Assembly (NCBI GenBank): GCA_963678675.1
Contig: OY783196.1
Coordinates: 188,501 to 252,500 of the forward strand
Length of the DNA stretch: 64,000 bases
Direction of reading: 5' to 3'
From: Xiphydria camelus
Taxonomy: Eukaryota; Arthropoda; Insecta; Hymenoptera; Xiphydriidae
Shown here piece by piece: positions 39,901 through 54,900 of this stretch (the stretch's first letter is position 1; the number at the start of each line of letters is the position of its first letter). The notes under the pieces were generated by a model, which had not been told where the DNA came from, searched no databases, and worked only from the letters and a program-made list of their open reading frames with translations. A program made the translations under genes and the position numbers.

Positions 39901-42900
39901 TACGCGTCTAGGCGCGGAGTATATCGATATACGCGGACAGGAGCGTTGTTTATACGCGCGCGAGACACTACGGTACGAACCGGAGACTCCGACGGGGCGA
40001 AGCTTCGCACGGCTCGCCGCGTTGCGTGCCATACGGGGAATTGGCCAGATGCACCGATAAAATGCTCGGCTAACGCGCGCGTAGCGGGTCTGCCGGTTTC
40101 CTTCGACGCGTATGCCGAGGAAACGAGATTTTCCATGCTCGCGCCACACATTCGCGCTATTCTTCTCGTACTTTGTCGAGCAGCTCCGTTTCTTCTTTTT
40201 TTTCCAATAAAAAAACACTTCGAACCGCATTCCCAGATCACATTCCCTTCAAATTTACTCCCATCTTCCTTTCGCTCGGTCGGATCATCACGGTCTGTCC
40301 CATCTATAGGTCTCCGCGGCCGATCCTACCGTTTCCGCCGAAACTCCTATAGGAGAGCGACTCGTAACTCGATATCCCTTTCCATTCTTACGATCGCTCG
40401 CTTCGCGCAAACGGTTCACACAGCTTACACGTTACACGAGGAAGGCTCTCGTAATTCTATCGGGCGAAGCTCTCGCTCGAGAGAGGCTGTAATTGCATTC
40501 CCCGTCGTACAAGCTGCAACGCCGCATCGCGCTCAAATGCACCGAGTACTCGGGCACGATGGGCCGTAACTCTCTGTACTCGTGTTTGATCTTTTCGATT
40601 TATCGTTTCCAAGTAGTCCGGACTGGACGTCTCGGCGATGATCGGTGTGCAAGCCCACTTACAGCGATATACGAAGCGCATCGCCGGAGCGCATACCTAC
40701 AGGCGCCCGCGATTGTTTCCCCAACGACTGACTGGTGTTATAGGTACTGTACATGTCCTGCGGTAGACCGAACGGATTTATCTAGGCTTTTTCCGCGAAT
40801 TTTATTACGGTGGTACAAGTTTCAATGAACTCCAAGAGAAAGCATTGCAAAATATTCGTGGAGCCAATTTAAACTAACACCGCCGGAATGAAATTGAGAG
40901 AAAAAGTTTGGATAGACTCGTTCGGCTTACCTTAGGGCGTACGGCAGAGCTCCGCGAGAGAAATCGTAGCGTATCGTTACGGAGAGAGATCACGAGTAAT
41001 TCATCTCTTCCGTTCAACTCGGGTCGCGGCGCGAAAGGAGGGTTCGCGAACCCTGAACGCGGTCGACGTTGGAATATCGCAGCCTCTCGATGGTCGCGTC
41101 TATGGGAGGGAAAAAGCGACCGCGAAATCGAATTACCGCGACATACGAAGCGTGTCGTCCTGCACATCCGTCGCGTCCCTCGCGGAGCCTATAGTAGTCT
41201 CGCGTGTACGCGTAACTTACGGAAGGACGAACGAACCGAAACCCGCATAATAATAGCCAACCGTACAGGCGACCGGAAGTACCAGGAACACGCGTGAATG
41301 GGATACGTATACTTGTAGTATTCATCACGGTGCATAACGCGTACGCGACGTCACACGTATGTATGTATGTACGTACAGACGAACAGGCGCAGGTGGCTCT
41401 CGAGGGGTTCCTACGCGCGATGGATTTTTTCCAACGTACCCCGCTCCCCCGTACCACGACGGACGACAACGAGGGTGGGACCCATCTTCGTTAACCTAAT
41501 TCGACATTCTTCGAACGCGAGCTTCGCGCACTCGTGTATCGCGCGTTGCGCGCTCAACTAAACGCGTGTCATCGAACGCTCGCCGATAAGTCCGCACCGC
41601 ACCGTCGTTCTCGTCGTTGGAACAAAAAAGCAAGGGGCGCTGTGTACCCAGGGACGATGAATTTGTCCGAGCCGCTGACGAAACGACGGATTTCGAGATT
41701 CGTGGTTAGTTGAAAAAAATAATTGCACCGATCGCCGATCTTAAATTTCATCGATTCGTCAGCGGGTCGGACAAATACGTTATCCTCGGGTACACCTCAG
41801 GTGACGCGCGTTAATCGAGTGGGCGTGCAACTCGGGATCGCCGAGGAGAGCCGTAAATTCCGCCGGTCGAGAAAAAACATGGTACATCTCTCTCTCTCGG
41901 TCCCAACCGTAAAGACCAGTGGCCCGAAACTCGAAAGCCGGCGCTCGGACGAGACCGGAAGCGATGTGTGCGGAGCCGTGAAACTACGGAGGTCTCGCGG
42001 TGAGCGATCTCCCCCGGTCCGTCCCGACGCGCTACGCGATTCGTACAGCAGTCGCGCGCATTTATCATTCCCCGAGTAACGGTACCCCCGGGGTGTAACG
42101 AGGTGTTTCGTCGTGGACTCGACTTTACTCGAAAGAGACGAATGTCGAGAGCGCGCTTATGACTCGGCGAATAAAAAACTGCAGAACATCTTTTGTTTCA
42201 CGAGAGGACCGAATTCGACTACTCTTCGTGCGAACGAGAAGATCCTTTCGTGGCGCGTTTCCTAATTCTCGTTGTTTACTTTCAAAGAGCGAAGGAGCGA
42301 CGCGTACGAATTTCACACAAAGTTGCCTCCTCGCGGTCAATCAAAAGCGCCCCGCAGGGACGTTCGTTTGTTGCATACGAAGCGCGGCTCGTTACGAGCT
42401 CGATCATCTCCCCTGCGATGCCGATATCGCGTCCTTCACCGGAGCGTTCGCGCGTTGGATTACGGAATTGCAAAAAATTGCCCGGGCACGCAGGGCCTCG
42501 TTATCTCGGCCGGATTAGACGCTCCCTTCCTGTCCGCGTGGGAGGCCTTCTTTTCGGGATACCCGGCTCGCGGCTCGTTATCCCGCGTGTAATTTGTTAA
42601 TTAGCGATAGGAAGTCGACGGCACGTACGACCGGGTGAATCAACGCGGTCGCCTCTGCCGGCGCTTTACGGGTCGCGGGTCAACGAGCAATTCTTGTCCC
42701 GCGTTGACCCGCAACTTCGCTCATGATTGGGGATCGGAGATGCGAGGAAAGATCGTCTCGCGGGGCCAAGTTGCGGTGTCGCGTCGGGTCTTTCAGGGCG
42801 ATCGAATCAAAAGGTGCCGTAGTTGCGATTAATAATCGCGAGCGAGTTGTAGTTTACTTCCATTCTGCAGCGCGTTTCAACTACGAGCGATTGAAAGGAA

Positions 42901-45900
42901 ATTGTTTATCGAAATGATTTTAGCGTCATACATTTTCTCGCAGTGTGCAGGTATATTTGGTCAATCGGTAAACGAATACCATACTTGTTTATACGAAATC
43001 GAGAATGAAACATTTTCCCCATTATCCGGAGACCACCGCGATGGCTTTCTGCACTTTTATCGACACTTCGCCCACGAGGTACAATTATTGTAATTGGCCG
43101 TCCGGATCACAATAGTCTCCCGCGCACGACGGAATTCTTCTCTCAACGCGTATTACTCTTCTTCTCTTCTCTTTCCTCATCTACATACGGAGATGCATAT
43201 CTGTGCGGAGCACGGCGCGTGTCGCAACGACGTTTCGAATGAAAATGTCGGGGCTGCCTTTTCATTGGGCCCTCGCACGACTTCGGCGGAGGATAAAACG
43301 CGGGTCGCTCGCCTCGCGCGTTATCGTCGTTATCAGCCCGGCCTGATATACCGGCTCGTTCGGGCGGCATCGCGTTAACCTCGTTCGCTCGATATCGCTG
43401 AGTAGATCACAGCGATTCGCAATCGGGAAATCGACCGGGCGAAAAATTGCGAGGGGATTAATGTTTAATTGGGAAAAATGACTATTTCTCGCAGTTTCTT
43501 TCGAATGACCGTTACACGATCGTTCAATTGTTAGATCGTTATGTCAAATTCAATCACTGTTATCTCATTACTCGTGAACTTTTGACCTACATCGATATAA
43601 TACTTTGTTATACATAAAAATGTAATATTCGAAAAAGTATTTTACAAATATGAAGTCAAAAGCTCACTGTAAGGATAACGCGATGATTGGAGTTTTTCTT
43701 TCCTGGCGAGTAAATTTAGTCTTGTATGATTCGTATCTATCGATTCGAACCGACGCGACGTACGTCGAAAAGTTGTACCTATATTTATACGACTCGGGTC
43801 GCTTTTTCTAAAGCTGCCAATGTTTATATACTCTCTCGTCCCGCACAAACCTGCCAGTCGAGTTCAGTCATGGGATAGGTAAGTTTTTGCTCTCTCTCTC
43901 TCTCTTCTTTCATCTTACTCTCCGTCTCGATCTTCCGATTACGGAATTTCTCACTCCGGCGACAAATAGCGAGATTATATCACGATTCTCTCTCTCTCTC
44001 TCTCTCTCTCTCGATGATCGGTAGTTTTCTCTCATTATTCGAATCTGCGAACTCTCGAGGGTACCGTCGAAGCGCGGTCAAAAAATGTAGCTCGGTTATT
44101 GCCATTTCGTCAGAGCGTTTTTCTCGGCGTGGGTGGAAGAGGGAGCGCGCGTGCTCCGATTTCGCAATTTTGATTCTCGATGTACAAGTGGCTCTACTCG
44201 CGACAAATAAAATTGTCGAGGCGTATTTTGCTTTTACGAGGGAGCTGACGCGCGTAATTTCACCATCGTTTGCCGCAGTTGATTCAACGGTTTCCGCGGT
44301 AGAGTAACTTTCGTTCGAACGAAACGATGAATCACGATCGAGGATATCCGCGAAGCTGTTTCTAAACTTTCGAATTGGACGGACGATAAGCGGTCTTGTA
44401 TGCCTACTACGGATCTTTTTTTTTTTTAATCTATTGTACATCGATGTGAAACTCGAGTACGTAGGGTGTGTGACAAGACTGATAATAATATTGATGAATT
44501 TTGCGAGGGTACGTATGGACGCTACCAAACAGCAGCTGATGAATAGGTATAGGCGTATACAGAACACGCGTTGATTACGCGTGGCTGCGACCACGAAATG
44601 AATGCGAGCCGTTGTATTTGAAATGGAACGATACGAGATGAGCGAGACTCTCAAAGCCGTTCTTCTCATCCAAATGGTTATTCGCGCGAACGTCGTTTTT
44701 ACTGTACGCGCGGCGTAGTCTGAGGAGGAACTTCCGACGGACAGTCGCTCATTCTTTTGTTTCCTTTTTTATTTCAGGGGCGACCGGAAGAGCCCATAGC
44801 GTTGACCAGCGCGGAGACGCCGTCCGGTCAACCGGAGCCTCGCTCCATCCGTTTGGTCGACGGACCAAGCCCGCTGGAAGGCCGACTCGAACTTCTCCAT
44901 CAGGGAGAATGGAGAGCGGTGTGCAGTAATTCGAGAAAGTATGCAATTTTCGATTGATCTGATACATTGTCGCGTGCACTTTTGAGCGAAAATCGAAATC
45001 TCTGGAATCGATTGCTCTACGACCCTGTGTGTCTTGTGTTGTTTTTTCGCGCTGATTACGATGCGCACGGATATCGGATCGATATCTCGAAGGAAATATA
45101 AGATATAGACGATTTTGTATAAGAAGATATTAATTTCTCATCGATTTCGATCATTTCGATCGATCGAATTTTACCAATTTTTTATTCGCGTGGCAAAATT
45201 GAATTCATGAAGAAAAAATGCTCGCAGCTGGACGCATCTGGATTTCGAGACCGCCTGTCGAGAGCTGGGTTTCCAGGGTGGTCGATGGTGGGGCTGGGTG
45301 GACAGACGGTGGCCCGCGAAACCACGTCTCCTCTACGAACAACCGCAGTGCCGAGGCACCGAGTCATCCCTGCAAAGTTGCGACCAGTGGTCTAACAGGC
45401 AGCTCGGTGCCGGAGTTTGCGGTAAGCTGCGCTTCTATTCCTTCGCTCACCCTTCTCTAAAATTCGTCGCGCAAATTTCGTACACGTTGTTGCAGCTCAT
45501 GCGACTAACGCTTTCAGATTACCACCCGGATATGGGGATCTCGTGTTCCCCCTATCACGACGGCTCGACGCAAGCCGTGAAGCACTGGCGAGGCGTTCGA
45601 TTCGAGAGCGCTCTCTACGACAGGCCTCTGATCCAGGAGAACACTCTTTACGTCCAGAGATCCAAGTCCATCCTGAGACACGTCGAGATCAAGTAAGCAA
45701 CTCTTCCGCTCTTCGACGCATCTCCGAATACGCGATTCCTTCCCGAACATCCACTCTCGCTCGCGCGCCGTTTTCAACGCGATTGTGTAATTTCCCTCCC
45801 TCTCCGTCAGGTATGCGGGAACCGGAAGGGATCTCAACGTAACGTCAGCTCTGCACGTGGACGGCGTACCGCCGCAAATGGAATCACTGTCGATCATCCA

Positions 45901-48900
45901 ATCGGCCTTCAATGGCATCAACGTTACTGCACCCGATGCCCCGGTCGTCATTACAAACTGCACCCTGCGCGGGAATAAAGGTGAGGATCGCTCCGAGCGC
46001 GCGCGAGGGAAGACCTCCCGTTTCTCGATAACAATCGACGATAACGACACGGACCGTCACGCGAATCCTCGTCTTCTGCAGGGTACGGGCTGTACGTGAA
46101 CAGCTCCACGGGGCTGACGCACATCGACAACTGCATGGTACTGGACAACGGAGCGGATGGCATAAAGTACGTTCACCACGACGAACGGCCCGACGACAAG
46201 CTCGACCGGACGGGCATCTTCGATCTGTGCACGTTTCCCACCCCTACCAGTCAGACTTTTCCGGTCACGATATCCATGGAACAGAGCAAATATGCCCTCA
46301 ATCCGAAACGGTGTCCCCAGGTATCGTACACGCGCACGCGCACGCGCACTCGTCATCGGATCGAAATATCTCGTCGTTTTCCGACACGCGATCTCCCGCT
46401 TCCAGGTCATCTTCACACGCCCGGGACACGTGTTGACGCTACACTTTCTACAAATGAAGACCGACAGAAACGACAGCGCCACCATAGAAGTGTACGACGG
46501 GATGAGCACCGTGGAGAAACTTCTGGCCAGCGTGAGCGTCAGGAACGGCACCCTGCCGCAGAGCGTGACGACGACTCGCCAGAACTTGTACATCAAATTC
46601 TCCGCGCAGCCGCGATCCAAGATGATCGCTTTTATAAGAATTTCGTCCGGTTACAGTGAGTCTCTTTACTCTGTGTCAGTCTCTATCGTTTTCGCGCGGT
46701 CTCGCAAACGCGATGTCAATCCTCGCGCCATCGTCGCTGCTCTTTTGACAGAGAAAACGTACGACCTGAACATCACCGGCAGCACGATAGCGGACAACAA
46801 CGGACGCGGTGTAGCCGCGGAGAAGTTGCGATCCGCCCTTCACATCCACGACACCTCGGTGTCCAACAACAATCACGTCGCCGGCGTTCACGTGTCGGGC
46901 GGCGCGATGGACGTGAACATCACCGAGAGTCGCATAGCCTTCAATCAAGGGGACGGCGTCAACATCACCGTGACCGGCGGCAACAGAAATATCTCCCGCA
47001 CCAGCGTATCCTCGAATCGGGGCTACGGCTTCGCGGTGTGGACCAACGCGAGCGCTCACACGGAGTACATCCACTTCAATCAGACGACGGTTGTCGAGTA
47101 CTCGGAGATATTTAAGAATCGGGACATCGCTATTCTGGTGAGAGCCCCTCGCCTCGTAATTACTATCTCGCGTTCGCGAATATCTTCTCCGAGAGAGAGA
47201 GAGAGAGAGAGGCCACGGGATTTGACGCGATTTCGATGATCTTTATCAGGTCGGCAATTCAACCGGCAACTCCTACGTGAACATCACCGGGAATTGGTTC
47301 AACAGTAGCGCGGAAACCGCCGTGCAAGTCGAGTCGAGCTGGAGATATGAAAACGGCGTGCTCAAGCTGCAGATCGGTCACAATGTATTCGTGCAAAATG
47401 CGAAATTGGGCATCAAATTGAGCCCGGCGTTAAACATGAAGGGTTGCATCGAGTACAATCACTTCAGGGAACACAGTTACGGCGGGATATTGGTGAAGAA
47501 TCCACTGTACGAGGAATTCAACGTTCTACCTGCGGACCTGCTGATTCAGCACAACGAGTTCTACGAGAATCGCGGCCTCTTCGTCGTCAGCGTCGGTTTG
47601 TCGCCGTACAGCGACGTCCAGACGCTCGTCTTCACGCGGAATTTCGTGCGCGACAATCGCGTGCGCGAGCCGTTCGACAATAGCGACACCCAAGGGTTCA
47701 GGCTGATACCGCGGTCCAGGGTGGTCGCCGCAGTGGTCGTGTCGTCCAGCAACGTCCACGTGTTTCGAAATATCCTGCACAATCCGGACTCGCCGTACGA
47801 GATCGGTTCCCACTTGGAGGATCAGAGTAAAGTGATCAACTGTACCTACAACTGGCTGGGATTCAGCGAGGAGCAGAAGATATTCGACAGACTGTTTCAC
47901 AGGTGAGCCATCTACTTTTGCGATGAGCGGTTCGAGCTTCGCGACGTCGAATCGCTAATCGCGCATCATCGATTGCCTCGTTCGAACAGGAAAGACAGAT
48001 ACAATCTGGCCAAAATCCAGTATCTGCCGTATCTGCTGCACAGCAGCAATCCCGGGGCGAACACGATCATATCGAATCCAACGTTCGTGCCGCAATTCAA
48101 CACTCCCGGGACGAATTTAGTGGGCGGCGAAGTCGACGGCCTGGAGATACTGCAGGCCGGCGAATACATCGTCGAACGGGACGTGAACGTCCGACCGGGT
48201 GGAAAATTGACGCTACAACCGGGCGTTACCCTGCGTTTCCCCCCGGCGGTGGGAATGATGGTAGCCGGGAAGCTGGATGCGCGGGGAAAGGGTCCCAGCG
48301 ACATCCTCTTCACGTTGAAGGAGGAAATCGTCATCGAGCCGGACAACGAAACTATTTCCGAGATGGTGCTGTCGGAAGAGACGAACTCGGCACCGGTGAG
48401 ACTCCTCGGGGGTACCTCGAATCTCGAGGGGAGATTGCAGGTGGGTTTCGCGACGCGATCGAGTCGAGAGTTAAATGGAGAAGGGCGCGCCCGACGAAAT
48501 CTGACATCTCTATCGCGAATATCCAGGTAAAAATCGGGGAAAAATGGGGAACCGTTTGCAACTACGGCTGGACCATCAAGGACGCGGCACTGGTCTGCCA
48601 CCAGTTGGGTCTCACGCTCGATCCGGACAACTGGTTCATGGAGAGATCTCAAATTCCCAGCGCCGGTACCAACGAGGACATTATTCTCAGCAACGTTCGG
48701 TGCACCGACGACGACATCGACGTGTCGAAATGTCGGGCGGAGGGACAAGGGGAGTTCGAGAACTCGTGCACCCACGATCACGACGTCGGCGTGCGCTGCT
48801 CGGAGGCCGCGTGGGCCGGTTTACGATTGGGACCGTTGGCGCAGAGGAGCGATCTTCAGTATATAACCATCGAGAAGGCGGGGTTGCTGGACTACATGAC

Positions 48901-51900
48901 GAATTCCTTCAAACCAGGTAATCGTATCGTATCGATCGCGCGAAACGTTTCGAAGGAAACTCGCGTGAATCTTTGGTACCCCTGTCAAGAGGGAACGCGT
49001 TTCATTTTGTGCCCTGTCAGCTCTGCAAATCGATTTCGCTCGTCTCGCGCTGGACGGCGTGAAGGTCACCGACAATCTGCAAGACGGACTCGGCGTACTC
49101 TACTCGGACATTTATTCGGCGGACGCGGTCAACACCGTGAGAAACAGCGACTTCTCGAACAACCGGGGAAGCGGAATCAGTTTCAAGCAATTGGGCCTGA
49201 AGATATTCAACTCGAAGATCGAGAACAATAAAGTGGCCGGTATCAGGCACAATCCGGCCATGTCCGCGGTTCAGCAGAGGGAGTTCGCCGGCTGGTTCGC
49301 GCGATCGCCGGATATGACGGTCGACACTCCGTACAATCCGATAATCATACCGCAGGACGACGCGGATATCGCGCTCGCGATCGGGGAGACCAAGTATGTC
49401 GTCACGGCAAAAATCAACGGCGAGACGATCGATAAATTTATCAACATTCGAGTAAGTGGCAATTTTGCGTCCCGAAAAAGAAGGAAGTGGTGGTAGCGAG
49501 TCTCTCTCTACCTCGTGTTTCTATTCCCCGTACTTTTAGTGCACCCCCGGATACGTCGTCGGTATACAGTTGCTCAATCCAATTCAAAATCGCAGCACGG
49601 AAGAGATAATCTTTCACGACTCTCAGAGTGTGAGTCACAACGGTAATATTTGGCACGCGAAGAGAGACCTGACGGTGTTTCCGGTCTCGTCGAGCTCGTA
49701 CATCGTCGTCGTCGAGTATCACAGTGGAATCAACGCCCTGGGCGGAAGTGTCGTGGTCCTCACCGCGCTTCAGGCTCCCGTGCAGGTATTGGTAAATTCG
49801 ACTCGTCGCACCCCGAATCGTCTTCAGCGAACGCATCGTTGATTATTCCGCCGTGTCTTGCAGGACATACGAAACAGGATCGTGAGGGGTCCGGTGCCCA
49901 CGTTGACCGTGACGAACACCAAGATCAGGAGGAACAAGCGCGGTCTGTACGCCTCCTACTACAATCGCTATTTGGACGAAATTGGTGATCACTATCTGAG
50001 AAAGGCCAACGAATCGATCAAACTGATCGGTTGCGATATTTCGCGCAACGTCGAGGAAGCGGTGTACGTTCATTCGCCGTACTGGAACGTGTTCAAGTCG
50101 AACATATCGGAAATATCGTTTCACATCAACAACACTCTGATCACCGACAATGGCAAAGGGATAGTGCAATTTAGCCGGGACTTGCGGCAATCGAACAATC
50201 TGTTTCACTGGATCCTGCAGGACAGCACGATCGAGAGAAATCAAGGCGGCGGATTCCAAGTGTCGCTGCCGTACGTCTGGCAGTACAACGAGAACTTCAC
50301 TCACTCGCTGTACTTCGATAACGACACTTGGCGGAGTAACGATCAATTCAGTTTCGTGGTGGACGGTCACTTCGCGACTCTGAACATGTCGCGAAACATA
50401 TTCGACGGGAATCGCTGCAAGACCGGACTGGTGTCCATACGCGGAATGGAGAAGAAGATGAGGATAAACGATAATCGGATCGAGAGAAACAGCGGAACCT
50501 ACATGGTGGAGTTTAAAGCCGACAGTCAGTCGGAGATATCGGGAGAGGTTTACGCGCGGTTTTTCTTCAACGAAGTGAAGCAGAACCACTACGGCTCCGT
50601 CACGAGCAGGGGAGGCTTTCATCAGATGTACAACAAGCCGACTTACGTCGTGGGCTTTCACGGGATTCAGAAGGTGCAGGTCAATAGAAACTTGTTCGGC
50701 GATAATTCCTTGGACTACGAATTGTTGGCCGGCATCAAGACCGCGAAGATCAACAACGAGGTCGACGTATTGGAAAATTGGTGGGGAACCGCAAACGATT
50801 CGCTGATAAGGTACGCGATTTTTCGTTAAATTAAAGTCGGGTCGACAATTTTACTTCCGGTTGTTTCTTTCATTCGGCATGATAAAAGACGCGCTTCCGT
50901 ATTGCAGGCAAAGGATTTTCGATTTCGACGATTGGAACGATCACGCCGTGGCTAAGTTTAGACCGTACTTGATCGACGACACGTTGGACTCGTCCATTTC
51001 GACGTCCTGGGAACTGAGGACGGCCGTCGATCTGGGCAGCTTGGGCGGTCGTATCACTGAGAATCTGTCCCTGTACGGAAGACCCGATCCCTACATAATT
51101 CGATCCGATATCACGGTTATGCCGGAGGCGACATTGCACATCTATCCGGATGTCGTAATGGAATTTGCACCTAACGTTGGAATCCTGGTACTCGGAACCT
51201 TGAAGGCCGTGGGCACCGCCGGTCACGAAATCGTGATGAGACCGCTTGGTGCGGACGGCCTGTCGGGTTCAAAATCGGTATCGAAGAGGGGTTCGACGAA
51301 TGGTGTACCCGCGGAAACTATTCGCCTCTGCATGGACGGGAATTGTACATCGGCGATTAATGAGGGTACGATCGCGGGTAGAGCAAAGAGTCGCGGGAAC
51401 GCCTGTCGAGTCATTCTGATACATGATTGTACGCGTCTTTCGATTGATTCAGGATTCGTGGAATTCTTCAATCGGACGACTCTTCAGTGGATACCTCTGT
51501 GCGATTCGCGTTTCACGGAGAGAAACACCCAGGTGGCCTGCAAGCAGCTGGGTTACGATCCGCTGAACGTTTATTTCTCCCGCGGTCGTCGTTACGAGCT
51601 TCATCCCGGATCGCTTTCTCGAATTTGGTCTTGGCCCGAGCCGTTGCAGGTGAGGATACTACCCCCCTATATCCGAGTAACTCGTCCCGCGCGTGTGAAA
51701 CAAAGATATTCGATTCACCGACGATTAATTATCGCCGACGCGCGCGTTCCCGCACAGTGTTCCGGCGAAGAGACAAGTCTCGAGGACTGTCAGATCCGAT
51801 TGAACGGTCAGCTCTTCGGTCACCGCTACGAGTGTCCGTGGGACGGTGAATTCGTTTTCGTTCACTGCGGCGAACGAAACTTGGACGCCTCGCGCGATTA

Positions 51901-54900
51901 CTGGGGCGGAATACGAATAGCGAACAGCGAATTTGAGCATCACCTCTACGAGCACCGGTTTCACGACGTGATCACCCACGAAACCGTTCGGCGAGTCGAA
52001 TCGGTGCTGAAGTACGTCAACATCAGCGGAGCCGGTATTTTGCACAATGAAAAATCCGCGGCCATTCAGTCGATCGTGAAATCGCCGACGATAACGCACG
52101 TCAACGTCACGTGCAGTGCGTATCACGGTATCAACGTCGTGTCTCCCACTCGTACGGTACGTAAAAAAAAAGTGGGGTCCGCGTAAACCCGATCTACCGC
52201 GCGACTCGCATTTAAAATTCGAAACGACCTCATCGACGATCACTGCAGGTGGAATTGATGTTCAACGAAATACGGAACGTTCTCGGGAATGGGGTCAATG
52301 TCCTGTCCCTGACCGGAGAAGGTCGAGAGGCGGACGAGAGTTCGTTCTCCCCCATCAAAGAATTAAACGTTCCGTACCACCTGTTCAGTATGATCGACAT
52401 TTGCGATACCAACAAAGAAATTATCGTCGAGGAGAGGGTGGTCGTGTATTACAAGTACGACAACAATCCCGTTAATTGCGTGAAGATATTCAGAAGCGCC
52501 TACAGGGCCAAGCCCTTTGGATTCAGGTGAGCGCGTCGGAGAGCAAATCAATCGTAGGTCTGTACGAAGAGAGAGATGCTGGATTTTATCGTACCATTTC
52601 TTGATGTGTTTACGCGTACCTACAGGCTTCTGCAATTTCATCTGTTCAATTCCACGGGAAGTCCGGGTCGCGCCGATGCCATAACGCTGTACGACGGTGA
52701 TATTTATAACGTCACCGCCAGACGGATAGGCCATCTGGAAGTCGATAGCCCGGATGAAAAGAAATTATTTCGGACTCACGGTCCCAGTCTCAGCATAAAG
52801 CTCTTTGCCAACGGAGCGGGCAGTGTTCATGGTTTCATTGCCGAAGTCGTCACGCTTCCAATCTCGGCGATTGGATTTAGTGAGTTTTTTTGTTCGTGCA
52901 GTTTCATATCCCATTTACGCGCGCGCGCGCGGCAAATTCGATTCTAAATGTCGATTCGCGACTTTCCTCCAGGTCGAGATGTGAGGCACAACGTATCGTA
53001 CTCTACGATATCAAATTGCCGAGAGGGAGCTGTCAAATACGCTAGCGCGGGGGAAGTCAACGCTATAATGACGCTCGAGCGTAATCAGTTTACGAATAAC
53101 TGCGACAAGCTTTACGGCAACTTTTCCACGTGCAAATCTGCCATCTGGCTGGACGTACAGAATACGCAGACTCTGTACTTTAGGGTGAGTCGATATAGTC
53201 ACGCGAAAGGGCGTATCGAGAAATGTGGACCGCATTGAAAAATTCATTTTGTTGCAGAATAATTTGGTAAAGGGGAATCAAGGCGGCCTATCGATCCGCG
53301 CCGACTCCAGGGGTTCGGCGACTTCGTTGAAAGGGTGGATCCATAATAATCTCTTCACGGAAAATTTCAATAAGCCGTCTTTGTAAGCACACGTTAAATT
53401 ATAACGTACATATTTACGTTAACGAGGAGCCCGCCTCAACGTTCTCTTATACGTTCTCTTCAGGTACGTCGAAGGTCGTCAAAGCAGTCCGTATCAAGAA
53501 GTCACCATATTCAGAAATTACTTTACCAAAAACAACGCACCGTACGATAATAATATCGTCCTCAAACAAGTCGTCAGTAACATGACGCTGAATTACCTGC
53601 ACGCGAATTTGGGGATGCATCTTCTCGAAATTTCCGGTTTCGAACGAGTTCGCTTACCGATTTATCAGACTACGTCGCACAACGGATTTTACAAGTGAGT
53701 TTTTTCCCGATATCTTAATGTACGAGCGCGTGAAATACTTGATTTTGTTTAGAAACTATGCCGTGGACAGAGAAGGAAGAAGCACGATAATTGCCGGAAC
53801 ACCAGGGCAACAATACGTGGACAATGTTTTCTTCAATCCCGATAACGACTACGAAATGCTCACTGTAAACAGATCTCTGTAAGTATCGAAACAGACTCTA
53901 GCGGCTCTTCGAAAATTTAATTATTTCGATTAATTCGGATCTCTTACTTTCACCTATGATTTCGCATGTGCATGATTTTAAAAATCAGCGTTGTCGACAT
54001 GGAATGGTACTATAAGTAAGTACCCGATACGAGAGAGTTTGCATTTATCCTCGTGCAATGCTTAAGTGTGTTCGGAAAATATATTCCTGATGTGCTTTAG
54101 TGGATTTGTGATAATCAATTTTCGTAAAAATGTGTTATCGTCGCTTCTCTATTGGAAAGTCTCTACGGAATATTCCGATAGCAAGCTTTCTGGTATTCGT
54201 ATATAGGCCTTCATTTGTCGTGCTCTCCGTATCAGAGAATCATTATTGTCGTTAAATACTGTATAAGCTTTGCAATGGTTTGCATACATACATGTGTATA
54301 CGATACAGGGTATTTTATGTGTCTCATTACGAATAAATATTGCGTCTGCTGGCTACAAATTTCGCGTTCCATGTACACGCGCTATGCGAATGAAAGCCAG
54401 TAATCTCACTATATCGACTTTGTACAGTCAATTGGAAATGTGGAGATCGCACGTGGATGCTAGACACAACTGGTGGGGCTACAACGAAACACTAGCAGTT
54501 GCCGGTAGAATCAGGGATCACGGCGACTCTCCCGATCTACTGCAGGTCGACTATCAACCCTATCATATGAATAATAAATCAGTATTGAGCGGAAAGTGCC
54601 CGCCTTCGTGGAATCTCGTCGGCGACACTTGTTACATGTACATCGGCGCCCCCATGGATTTCTACAGTGCGAGAGACTTTTGTCGCGTACGTCTACGGAT
54701 ACCCAATCGCGGCATAACCGAATTTACGCGAAATTGCCCATTGATTAATACGCTATCGCTTTTAGGCGGCCAACGCGTCGATGCCGTTCATAATGGGAGA
54801 GTACATCGAGCTTTGGAAGTTCCTACGTAAGCAGCAGGAAAATTTCGATTACTCGGAACGCGTCTGGGTGCAACAGTTGGAGCGCGTCGATCACTGCACG

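Noticed and set aside
43980..44669. 229-codon minus-strand ORF in bark intron 1
   Set aside because: Ends in a GA-repeat-encoded Arg/Glu run, low complexity throughout, no splice or promoter context.
47966..48781. 271-codon minus-strand ORF
   Set aside because: Antisense of bark exons 10-11, with no domain of its own.
49843..50661. 272-codon minus-strand ORF
   Set aside because: Exact antisense of bark exon 14; a shadow of GC-rich coding sequence.
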